Source: Ephydatia muelleri
Lineage: Eukaryota; Porifera; Demospongiae; Spongillida; Spongillidae
Direction: 5' to 3'
Length of the DNA stretch: 64,000 bases
Assembly: GCA_013339895.1 (NCBI GenBank)
Contig: JABACO010000022.1
Coordinates: 5,270,610 to 5,334,609, forward strand
In this document: piece by piece, positions 31,135 to 41,382 of the stretch
Numbering within the stretch: the first letter of the stretch is position 1
Layout of the letters: every line of letters starts with the position of its first letter
Notes under the pieces: model-generated
What the model was told of the DNA's origin: nothing
Databases searched by the model: none
What the model saw: only the letters and a program-made list of their open reading frames with translations
Position numbers and translations under genes: made by a program

Positions 31135-32005
31135 AACACGACCCATTGGTAGCTACTTGAATTTGTATGGTTTGTGAATTCCAAGATTCTGCGTGACACT
31201 CAGCCAATAAAACACGTTTTCAGCCAATAGCAATGTATCGAAATTACATGGCGAAAGAGGGGAATTTTTTTCCATCCGAGACAGAATCTTGTATAACAAA
31301 AATACCATCGGGGTGCACACTTGAATTTGACTGGTTTGTGAATGACTGGCTATAGGCTAAAAGCGTGTCTTATTCGTTGAGTGTCACGCACAACACTTGG
31401 CATTCAAAAATCATACAATTTCAGGTAGCTACAAGTCGGGAAAAAAATTACAAGATTCAATCTCGGATGAAAAAGATTCACTTGTTGTCAGGAAACCACG
31501 AGGTGTGAAAACCTATTTAATTCTATCAATTTCAATAGGCTGAAAACATATTTTATTCGTTGACTGTCACCCACAATGATGGCATTCACAAATCCTATAA
31601 ATTCAGGTAGCTACCAACAGGGAGTAAATTACAAGATTCAATCACAGATTTAAAAGATTTGCCTCTTATCAGAAACCACAAGGTGTGAAAATACATGTAA
31701 TTCCACTACCGCTGTAGGCAGAATTTGCTGAGTGTCATAGCATTCACAGATCATACAAATTCAGGTAGCTATTAATGGGAAGTAAATGACAAGATTCGAT
31801 CCCGGATGAAAAAGATTTGCCTCATTCTTATTAGGAAACCATGAGGTGTGAAAATGGACGTAATTCAAATACACTGCTTATAGGCTGAAAAAGTGATTTA
31901 TTTGCTGAGTGTCACCAACAGTCACAAATCATAGAAGTTCAGGTACCTACCAATAAGGAATAAATTACAAGATTCGTCTCTTATTAGGAAACCATGAGGT
32001 GTACT
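31135..32005. repeat. Diverged tandem/inverted repeat cluster (about 165-190-bp units)
   Basis: Four direct copies of a unit that starts TTCAGGTAGCTAC, then ACAAGATTCAATC, GGAAACCA.GAGGTGTGAAA and GCTGA...TTATT.GCTGAGTGTCA, run from about 31423 to 32000. The segment 31145-31240 is the same unit in opposite orientation (GACACTCAGCCAATAAAACA). Direct copies plus one inverted copy suggest a satellite-bearing mobile element. There is no ORF. Confidence 0.7.
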
Positions 32006-32191
32006 AGTTTTGAACCGCACAGCGTAAATAGCGGGGTGGCGGAAGCAATTAGGCAAGGGTCATGCTTGGGCGTGGCCATGAAAAATTACTAAATCGATAG
32101 CCGCCGTACTTCTTAGTGTAGTATTGTGCAATTATGCAATTACATAGTGCATACAACAAAATTACAAATTTAAATTTACCAAACACAATTA

Positions 32192-34205
32192 GAATTTACC
32201 AAAAACATGCATTCTATGTTCACATCCACAAACAAAGTCATTCGCAATTGTAGATAAATCAACGGCATCCAGCTGCTCTTTGTAGATGTTTAGTATCATA
32301 AGATATTTCAGTCTTTGTTGCATCATTATACTCCGCAAATAGCTCTTAATCCGTCTCATTGAAGAAAATAACCTGCATTGGTGGCTGGGATTAAAAGAAT
32401 AAGACGAGCCAGGAGTAACACTTGGCTAAAAAAAGTCATGTTGAACTCATGATAGACTTCTTAGGTATGTTAAAGTATCCTGCAAAGTAAAATCAGATTG
32501 AGCATTAATGCTTGTTGCAAAGATCTGCAATTGGCAACGAAGATCATACAAGTTTATATTATCTTTATAGAAAGAAACCACTTCGCTCAATTCTATTGAA
32601 TAGTCTTTTTGATTAGTAGCATTCAATAAACTTGCTTCAAGATTCCGATAAATGGTGTAGCCTGGTTGATCAAAGCGATATTGGATGCTGTTAATGGCTA
32701 GATCAATGGCTTCAAAGTATTTCACTCAATAGTGCTCCTCAACAGTAGGGCTGTGATAGGACTGCCCATTGCCATCATCATATTGAATTGGAGCATTTCT
32801 CTTTCTTGGCAGTACAGGACCATCTACTCCAGTGTGTTCAATCACTTTGGTTAATAATTCAAAGAATAGATGAAACATTTCTTCACTTCTCATACCTTTT
32901 AAGGTTAAAATAGTTAACCCTGCAAGATGTTGACCCTCAGCAGCAGATAAAGACTGCTTTTGCAATGTTTTACTCAAATTATCTGTAATACATAGTATCC
33001 TTTCCATAGTTGAAGCCCAAAAATAAAATCAAACTTAGTCGTTTGAGTTTTTACACCAATGATCCGCCCTTTAACATCAGAATCTAAATGTGTTTCAAGG
33101 CACTGTTCCCAAAGTTCCTTTAAAATGTTAAGGATGCTGTCTACCGACTCTCCACGAACAGTCCAATTGGTGGCGCAGAATTTTTTAATAGATCCGTCGA
33201 AATCACTTGCACTATCCTCAGTGGACAGCTCATTCTTAATCCAGTCAAATGCTGCATTTCTTTTTGGAAAGAACTTAATAAGTCTTGTAATTTCATAAGC
33301 AGTGCCAAGTGCATCTTGGCAAGTCTTCGACTGTTTAATAGCATCACTTACAGCTTGAATGTCCATATCAGTGCGTGTAGAGCACTCGGCTTTCTTCTGC
33401 AGTGATTTGTGCTGAAACACCATTCCTGTGTCCACTCATATTGGAAGCCCCGTCATAGCACTGTCCTGTCGTTGGCAGTTGAACACACTGAGATTCATCC
33501 TTAAAAGGGTGTCCTTGATAGCATGTACAAGAGTACAAGACTATCTGAGGTTATATCTTCCACTTCATATAGCCTAATAAAGTATTCATGATCTTGTTTA
33601 TCCAGCGACTACAAATAGTAAATTGCTCCTTATTAGCCACATCTGTGCATTCATCAGCCATAATGGTGAACCAGCCACTTTCTTTAATATCTCTGCTCAG
33701 CTTACGAAGAATATGGGATGACATAATCTTTAGGCATTCATTTTGAATATCGTGCGACGTATACTTGTTAGTTTTTTTTTTGCAACCCAGGTTTTGAGAT
33801 CAGGACACTGTTGGGAGAGCAGTGCACCAAAATTGCTATCCTCGTCCACAACATTCCGTAAAGGCAAGCCTTGTCGTGCCAGAAATCTGATGTTTTCAAG
33901 AATGTTTAAAAACATTGCTCTATTCATTTTTTTCTGTTCTAGATGTTCATGGTTCAATAGCTCACCTATATCAGCACTTTGCTTTGGTGCAACAATAATG
34001 GCCTCAACAGCTTCAAGGTGGGTTTACTTTGTTGGTGACTGCGAAAAGAGCATGTTGCCTCCTTCCAGTTTGTAAATCCGTTAATAGTGAATGATGAATC
34101 CCTATTAGTGCTGCTCAAAAACTTGCCTTCATTGTCAGCTTGCATGCAAACGTGGCAAAATTTCGGTCGATGTTGTAGTGTAACCATGGAAACTGCTGGT
34201 ATCAT
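32192..34205 (-). pseudogene. hAT-type (ZMYM1-like) transposase, frame-broken
   Basis: Minus-strand segments in order: a TTF-like zinc finger start (FCHVCMQADNEGKFL, NGFTNWKEATCSF); EHLEQKKMNRAMFLNILENI with FLARQGLPLRN; LSRDIKESGWFTIMADECTD; a long middle region (FATNWTVRGESVDSI-like, LKELWEQCL, TTKFDFIFGLQL); and the hAT dimerisation end (IPATNA, RRIKSYLRSIMMQQRLKYLM, DLSTIANDF). The first catalytic Asp sits in IMADECTD. Frame changes near 34.0, 33.6, 33.44, 33.0, 32.73 and 32.44 kb mean it cannot be translated as is. No TIRs or 8-bp duplication were located. Confidence 0.8.
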
Positions 34206-34498
34206 TCTGCTCTAAATGCCCTTTCTACCTTCTTCGATCAGAACATGTCCTTCGGTAAAATCAATGTAAAAACTGGCGGCTGGAACTTCTCGGGAATACC
34301 CTTGGTAGCAATTTGGTAATCTCACGCACGAGGAGAGAATTAATATGTTTTAATAAATGTTAGATACGGCGAGCGATCCTCGTCTTTATGTGTTTATACA
34401 TAAACAGCAACATACATAGACCTGCTTAGGCTGAAAATACATTTAAGAAAAAAATATTTTTAAGCTCGGTATTAAGATTTGTCCGGCAAAAGCCGGAC

Positions 34499-34501
<3 letters not shown>

Positions 34502-34530
<29 letters not shown>
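34502..34530. repeat. Poly(C) run
   Basis: A run of 29 C between the hAT remnant and the next transposon fragments. Confidence 0.95.
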
Positions 34531-34749
34531 GCGGTTCCGCCTCCCCTGAATAAAGCTCTTCCCGCGTAAATTCTGTGATGTCTACTCCAGCATTGTGTGC
34601 ACTCATCCGCTCACTGATGTGCATTTCTAAGATATGCATTTTAACTGTCGACTGATGCTCGTATGGAATCTACTGTAACAAAAACCACCACTGATGTGTT
34701 AGTATTGGCAATGCATGTTCTGAACATACTAACTGCACTCTTTTCCTGT

Positions 34750-35126
34750 TCAGTTATACAATTCTTATTTTATAAGTTGTGACACTGAGAAAACAATAAA
34801 AAGCTCTCTTGTATTTCTTGCAGAGAACAGTTGCTTCCTCAACCAATTGTGGTGAGTGCTCCTGTGCAGTGTCACTGAGGGATGTGCACAGTATGTGTAT
34901 GTTGAGCCTGAAAGAGAAGGTTGTATTTCAAAATTAAGCTGTTTAATTTGTTTCATTTTACCTGCAATGACTTTTTTACATGGTTGCCAATGAATGCTCC
35001 ACTGTGATATTGTTGGCGTTGTACATTTAGAGACTGGAGAGCTGTTTCCACCCCCTTCACAAATGGTCCCTCAAACACTGCAAACCCTTTTTGCAGCTTC
35101 AGATTCACATCAGAAATCCTTTGTTC
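34750..35126 (-). pseudogene. Second fragment of the unclassified transposon ORF (GNHV motif)
   Basis: An exon-like block (34962-35126, TGTAG acceptor and GTAAAA donor) encodes DVNLKLQKGFAVFEGPFVKG, then SLNVQRQQYHSGAFIGNHVK. A second block from 34907 encodes LNIHILCTSLSDTAQEHSPQ and AFYCFLS. In homologous multi-copy ORFs this region precedes the MHLLEDH region seen at 26.8 kb, so the two loci are different parts of one ORF family. The two blocks do not join in frame with the obvious splice sites, so I treat it as decayed. Confidence 0.45.
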
Positions 35127-35218
35127 CTACATGCAATAGGTATGTGCTTTAAAATAAAATGCAAAAAACTGGTAATGGAGATTTCATGCTAAGCAAAACC
35201 CATCAATACTATTTTCAG

Positions 35219-35842
35219 GTACAGGCACAGCTCTCCATCTGCAACAAGCAGTACTCTGATCTTGTGTGTTGGACTACATGCAGTATTCATATGGAGCGCA
35301 TACATGCTGATTCAGAGTTCATGGAGTCAATTCGACCAAAGTTAACTCGCTTCTTTACGGAGTATATTTTCCCAGAATTATTAACTAACAAATTGAAGTT
35401 GACAGGCACACCATATGACCCTCACTCACAGGATGCTGATGACAGTGATGGTGATGAAGGCAATTTTTGCATTTGCCATGAGACTGTTTATGGAGATATG
35501 GTTGCATGTGTAAGTGGCCAAGATTTGGCAGCGTTAGTAGCTTAATATTGGATTAACACAAGTACACGAACAACTGACAAAATAAGTGTAAGCTAGGCTA
35601 TATATGTGTCGAATAATGTCACACGACCACTGTACAGTGCGCAGGTGCCAGTTATTGACGATCGTTACACATGTGATGGTCCAGATTGCCCATATCAATG
35701 GTTTCATTTTCAGTGTGTTGGGCTCAGTAAAGAACCTCCTGGTGAATGGTACTGTGGTGATTGCAAGTATACTAATTCATCTAACTTCATTTGCAATTAT
35801 AGTGTGAGTTTCATGAGCAAGTCAAATTTAAACTGTTATTGA
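35219..35842 (+). pseudogene. YqaJ-type nuclease C-terminal part fused to a PHD finger (5'-truncated transposon ORF)
   Basis: Exon 35219-35509 has a TTTTCAG acceptor and GTAAGT donor. It encodes VQAQLSICNKQYSDLVCWT, HMERIHADSEFM and the start of a PHD finger (FCICHETVYGDMVAC). Exon 35645-35842 completes the finger (CDGPDCPYQWFHFQCVGL, GEWYCGDC) and ends at a stop. QxQxQLxIC....DxVCWTP is the C-terminal signature of lambda-exonuclease-like YqaJ domains; the upstream catalytic part is missing. YqaJ-PHD ORFs accompany some THAP-DDE DNA transposons, and here the neighbour is exactly such a transposase, convergent. Confidence 0.65.
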
Positions 35843-35919
35843 TGTAACAATGACATGCTAACTTATTAAACAATTGTTTGGGAAAGATTGGTTAAAGCAG
35901 CAGTTACCAAGAGTATTTT

Positions 35920-37700
35920 GTCAATGGTAGTAACACCTACACATGCATCAGATGGTCTCTTTATCAAAGTTATTGGTAGCATATATTGAAGAATCTTGTA
36001 CTTCTTTCGTAATTGTATGGATCCGAACATGCCAGTCTTCTAGATGTCTCAACTTCGGCTCATGAAAGTTGACTCTTTCCCTTTGTGAAAGCAGGGATAT
36101 CTATTTTTGCTCCACGTACTGCCAGATCATCATGAAAATTAAATCCATGGTCTGCAAGAACATCACCAAACTCAATGTGGTCCAGAAACCCACATCTCTG
36201 TGTGATCACCTTGTCGGACACATGCCCAGTCCATGCTTTTGAAATGAAGGGGATGTCCCCTGTAGGTGCAATGGCAATAAATACCTTTAGTGTGTTATGT
36301 TTAATTTGAATAAGTAGCAGCTTTTGCGCCAAATGATAGAGGTTGCTCAGTAAATATCTTGAAGCAGTCAATAATACATTTAACATTTTTGAAATTCTTC
36401 TCAAATGCTTCTGGCATATTGTTTCTCAGTGCATGTATTCGTGTCTGGCCATGTAACAAGTGGCTGAAGATTTTGATACATTGTATCAAGCCATGAATGG
36501 AATATGCATGATACAGGGACCTGCTATCCAATTGAAATCTACTCGCAAGATAATCCATTGGTGTATGTAAGCGGAGATGGACCAATGAAGCAAAAAAAGT
36601 AGTCAATGTCTGGGATACCATTGTGATAAGGCTTTAGAAGATTGTACAATTTTAGAAAAAGGTCATATGTTGGTAAACCAGTATAGAAACATGTTTTTGT
36701 GTCATCATTAATTTTATATTTGCTATTGATATTTGCTCCAAATGTTAACCCTTGAAGGGCAGAAATGGACTTGCTAAGAGATACTAAGAGGTGCTGGTTC
36801 TGGACAATGAGTGATGAATGAGTGATAGATGTCTGAGTGATACTAATGCTTAGCTGAGAATTCTGTGCATGCAACTCATTGGTCTGTGTTTGTAAGTGCT
36901 TATTCTGGAAATCCAAGTACGAATTTTGTACCGCAAGCTCTCTTATTTGTTCCAATAACTCTCTGTTGAGCGTTTCTAAACCTTCACATTTTTCTTCAAG
37001 CTGAGATATAGCATTCATGGTAACACCTCTTCTGCTCTCACCACTATTCTCGTCAGTCACGTGTACCACTTGGCTGCTCTCATTACTGTCCTCAGTAGTC
37101 ACCTCTCTTCTGCTTTCATCACTACTCTCTGCCATAATCTCTCTAACCTCTCTTCTGCTCTCATCACTATTCTCGACAGCTACACGTACCACTTGTCTGC
37201 ATGGTCTCATTTCTGTTTTCAGTAGTAGCCTCCTCACTAATCCCAGTAGTTAACTCTCTTCTGCCATTTTCCTGTTCAATCCTGGCCTGTTTATTTACGA
37301 GAAGTGCTTCTGCGTTATCAGAATGTTTCCTACGGCGATTAACAAGTCTTGAATGCCGATCCAAATTGCTTGAAGTAGTAAACATTTGCCCACGAAAGAG
37401 ACAAATGGAAGGGGCATAGTCGGGATGGGAAGCATCGTTTAATGGTTGTCCTGAAGCAAAAAGACTTTTGAAAGAAATTGTGCCATTGATTAATATAATC
37501 TTACCAGTAACAAAGTGGTCGCTACAAACGCGACTATATTCCGTTGGAGACCAATGTTTTCGGTTTAGAGCCGCAACCCATATCTGTTCTCTGTCCTTGT
37601 CGGCCGAAAAAGGATAGAATTTCTTATTTCCCTCCTTGCTATAGCGATTCTTGCAATCTACTACAGCACACGTGCACACGTATATGTGGCATGGTTCCAA
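35920..37700 (-). pseudogene. THAP-domain DDE transposase (ISL2EU/Harbinger-related), frame-broken
   Basis: The N terminus is a THAP finger (CAVVDCKNRYSKEGNKKFYP, W, then RVCSDHFVTG) with a probable 54-bp intron (37451-37504) before QPLNDASHPDYAPSICLF. A Ser/Glu repeat (SDESRREV), a coiled coil (ISQLEEKCEGLETLNRELLE), a helical DDE N part (PMDYLASRFQLD) and the catalytic core follow. DDE residues are visible as IIDCFKIF, VLADHGFNFH and EVETSRRLA. Frame changes near 37.2, 36.61 (a T7 run), 36.31 and 36.06 kb break it. GFNFH..L is typical of the DDE_Tnp_4 group. Confidence 0.75.
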
Positions 37701-38209
37701 CTTCCAGCAGACAACTTAAAAATTTGCCCACCAAAATGGCGACCAACAAAAAGTACTGTAGAGATCAAGTTAAATACTATGATTCATATAAAAGATTCGT
37801 ATAACGTTTCGTATTTTTAACAACTTATCCGTTTGTACGCAATCTTTTTAAAGATGATGATAAATAGCATACGTAACTTACACAGCATGTTTTCTGGACA
37901 TTAAATGATAAGCAGAGCAGCTAAACAGTTCTACTAACTACTTGAATTTAGATGGTAGCGTCGTGGTTCGACCACAACGCGTTGTGCGTATTGCTATATT
38001 AAAGCAATTAGCTACCTGATCGGGTAGTCGGGACGACTCCTCTCCGTATTTTTCTTCGCTTTCCACATCATCCAGTTCCTCGATCTCTGTCCACTGTTCG
38101 CCATTATCATCTTAATCTATGGTTCCTTCAATCATGTCATCTCTTTTCCTTTTAGAACTGACTTCTACTACTGTCTGTTCAATTAATCCGGCAACTGCGG
38201 CATCCTTTG

Positions 38210-38545
38210 ATCGCCCGCCCGAAATTCAAATTCAATAAATAGGATTCGCTCGAATTCAATGAATAGCATTTCGCTCGAATACGGATTCGTATTTTTTCGG
38301 ATTCGTATATTTTAATAAATGAATTCGTATCTACAATTCGCAAAAATAATGGTTTGGCTAATTTTAATGATTCGAATTCGTAATTAACTTGATCTTTACA
38401 GTAAGGATATTCATATAATAAACCTGGGCAACGGTAACTATATTCATAGATAATGGTTCGCGCCGCAACGGTCTATAAGGCTCTGAATTTGTAATTAGTC
38501 CCTTTTCGCGGAAACGATCCCGTTCCCAAATGCCAAAATACCGTA
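38210..38545. mobile_element. AT-rich repeat with GAATTCG words and a MITE-family end
   Basis: The words GAATTCGTA and CGAATTCAAT recur between 38218 and 38385. At 38500-38540 the motif GTCCCTTTTCGCGGAAACGA followed by TCCCGTTCCCAAATG matches the ends found at 15.55, 28.98 and 60.7-60.95 kb. A second end is not obvious. Confidence 0.55.
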
Positions 38546-38886
38546 ATGTTTCAACGTGTTCTAATTAGCAATCTAATGTCCATCTCCATGACGTGTAAGA
38601 TTTTCTTTGTTGTTCGACATTTATTAAAATTCTCTCGCTTGCCAATTAAAATTAACATGGTGCATAGATTAAGCAGCTAAATTGCACGTAAAGAAAATGC
38701 AATCACCAGTATGAACGTACATGTATCTAGTTGGGGCGTATAATTATAAGCATCTCTTGTTTAAGTGAACGATATGGATGATGGCAATCCAGAATCAATT
38801 TTTTCCATCTGCACATCATAGTTATTGCTTATTACTGACATGCATGCGTACGCTTCCCTTGGCCTGCGATGCAGCGTCTGCGGAGC

Positions 38887-41382
38887 TCATGTGATAATCC
38901 TTCCACTTGTTAGAGACCATAATGTACACCTTTGAAAGGTGTACATTATGGAGTTTGGGATCAGAAAACATCCAAGTACAGCGGTAGCACTAAGTACAAT
39001 GACTAGCACCTGCGAGCCAGTCTGAAATACAGAGCCGAGTGAGGCAGTTCCAAAATAGGTGAGAATGAATGCAGTCCAAATGACAACGAGTGTGCTTGCT
39101 GTGATGCTGACGAACTTCGTTTCATTGAAGCCTGCAGGAACTTTTCTGGTTCTAAAGGCAAAGTACACGGTGAGGATAAGTATGACTGCGTTGTACCCAA
39201 GAGTGATGGACAGGCCAATGTACGGGTTTTCAGAGCACTTAATCTCTCCGCTTTGAGGACTGTAGATGAACTCGACGTTGGGGCGCTCCAAGGCAAGCCA
39301 TAACGTCGATATGATGACCTGAACGAATAACAGAACCAATGCAACGATCACTTGACTGAAAGGGCTAGTAAACATCGGAGTGATTGTGGAAACCTGCCTG
39401 TTAAATATTCTGTGAATTCTGATCACCCTCACTAATATTGGGATGAAGCAGGCAGAATAACTGAAACCTATCCCAAAACGCCTTATAGCACAGAACGCGG
39501 GTGATGGTGCGGCGATGAAGACGAATGGCATAGAGTAGCACAGGAACAGTCCAACAAACAGTAGCGCCATGAGCTCTCGACTAGATGCCTTTACCACTTT
39601 GTGGTTCACGTTTATGAGCATGATGCAACCAAGGATCGTTGATAGTACTAATCCGAGCGTGGCTATTGTTATAGAAATGACGCTCCACGGGTTGGAAAAA
39701 AACTCGTAATTAATTGCTATCTGAGTGCAACCGTCTTTGTTACTGCTTGCCTTCGTTCCGGCCGCACAATGTTGGCAAACCTTGCCATCGCTATACGGGT
39801 TAGCTCCTGTGCAGGGACTGCACGTCCAACAGCAGCTGCTACTGGTATCGGATACTCTCCGCTATTGCACGGAGCACTGCAAAATGACCGAATACTTTCG
39901 TTTATCTGATTCCACACAACAGGTGTCGATAGGGTGAGAGCTGGGAGTTGACCGTAGACCCACTCTCCAACGGGAGTGACCACACTTCTCTGTAGATTTT
40001 CCACCTTATATTCTGCCGGGACATCTCCGTTTCGGTCAAAACTGACCATGCCCTCGGTATCTCTTTCGAAAGTGACGTTGAGAAGATGTTGAATCAGAAG
40101 GTCTCCGTCCAGAGTGACGGCGTTAAATCTACCTTTGGCGAGTGCAGCACTGCATAACCCGGCGCTCCCGTTACACACTCGTCTTTGCATATTCTGTACC
40201 CCGTAGCGTAGGCAATTGTGTACACCGCATCGAATACGTGTGCCAAATAGAGAATATCCTCATTATAACCGGTTGCTAGGCTCTGATGGGCAGTGTCGCA
40301 TAGGAGTGATGTGTTTGTGCCGTTTAAGGAGCAGTTGAAGTGGGCCTCCCAGTACTCGCTGAACCACGGGTTGTCCGTGTGGTCATTGATGTGAAGGTTT
40401 GTGAAATAGGCATTGAAGTTGTCGTTGTCAATTTCTTCGGAAACAAGACTACGAGGTTGCGCGCTGTTTGCAGACGCTGGGTGCTTAGGGAGTCCGTCCA
40501 CGCGTCTGTTCCAACCCAAATGAACTCTTTAGTGAACGTCGGATCTGTCTCTCTTCTCCGCTCGATGGCGTCCAGAAGCCCATATAGTGTCTCAACCTGT
40601 GCAAAGGCTACTACCACCGTTGCATTTATCACGTAAGGCTGCATCAGTTTGTCCACGGCTTTATCGTAGTCTTGCGTGGTCGCCCCGGGGTAAGGTATCT
40701 CTATGACGTTGTTATCAGCTATGCAGCGACCGAGGGTTTCGTTCTTGTACTTTTCAAGGAACGCGCTCATCCCGTCCCTCCCGTAAACGTCGCCCGATTG
40801 GATCGCCGCTACGTATGTCCAGTTGAAATAGCTCACTATATCAGTCAAGGCCATTGCCTCATACGTATCAGAGGGTGCCGTACGGAGAAAATATTTGAAC
40901 TGAGTCTTGTCGCTCAGCGCAGAGTCGGTGGCTGAGAACGAAACGAAAGGTAAGCGGAACAAACCCAGCAGTTGAGCGATTGGTATGGTAACGGCGCTTG
41001 AAAATTCGCCGATCATAGTAGAAATGCCGAATCCCTTTTGTGGCGTCCTCAACGTGAGGAGGTCGAGAGTTTCGTCCAAAGCAAAATTGACTACAGAACA
41101 CGAGTCATGGATTTCAAAGCCGAATTTCACTCCGGGAACAAAGTCTGATCTGTTATTGATCGTCTCGACAACGTACGCTATTGCCTCTGAATATATAATC
41201 CCAAGGCTGTTGATCGAACCACAGGCGCCGTTGAGCGATGTGTGTATGGGCAGGACGGCTCCTATCATGACTACATCCGACGACACGTCCACGTAACGAG
41301 TGTCTGCAGCTCTTCTTCCTTCTATCAACACAGTAAGAGCTATCAGCGTCACTCGCACAGCTAGGCTCGCAGCTGCTGCCAT
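38887..41382 (-). CDS. Metabotropic glutamate-like class C GPCR, intronless, three frame breaks
   Basis: The ATG at 41382 gives a signal peptide (MAAAASLAVRVTLIALTVLI), then a Venus-flytrap domain, a cysteine-rich domain (CCWTCSPCTGAN, CQHCAAGTKASSNKDGC) and a seven-helix 7tm_3 domain (from FFSNPWSVISITIATLGLVL to VLVIVLSATAVLGCFLIPNS). Residues that bind the glutamate amino-acid group in mGluRs are kept: SSAVT, FSATD, APSDT, DVYGRDG, VGTDAW. The frame changes near 40.45, 40.18 and 39.85 kb; each is repaired by assuming one missing base, so this is either a recent pseudogene or a good gene with assembly indels. The cytoplasmic tail is very short. It is isolated among transposons; the nearest gene is about 6.5 kb away. 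Confidence 0.8.
38919..38954. repeat. Perfect short hairpin inside the receptor's last codons
   Basis: CCATAATGTACACCTTT is followed immediately by its inverted copy (AGGTGTACATTATGG) with a minimal loop. In the receptor frame it encodes IMYTF then the start of the short tail, right after the seventh helix. Confidence 0.85.
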
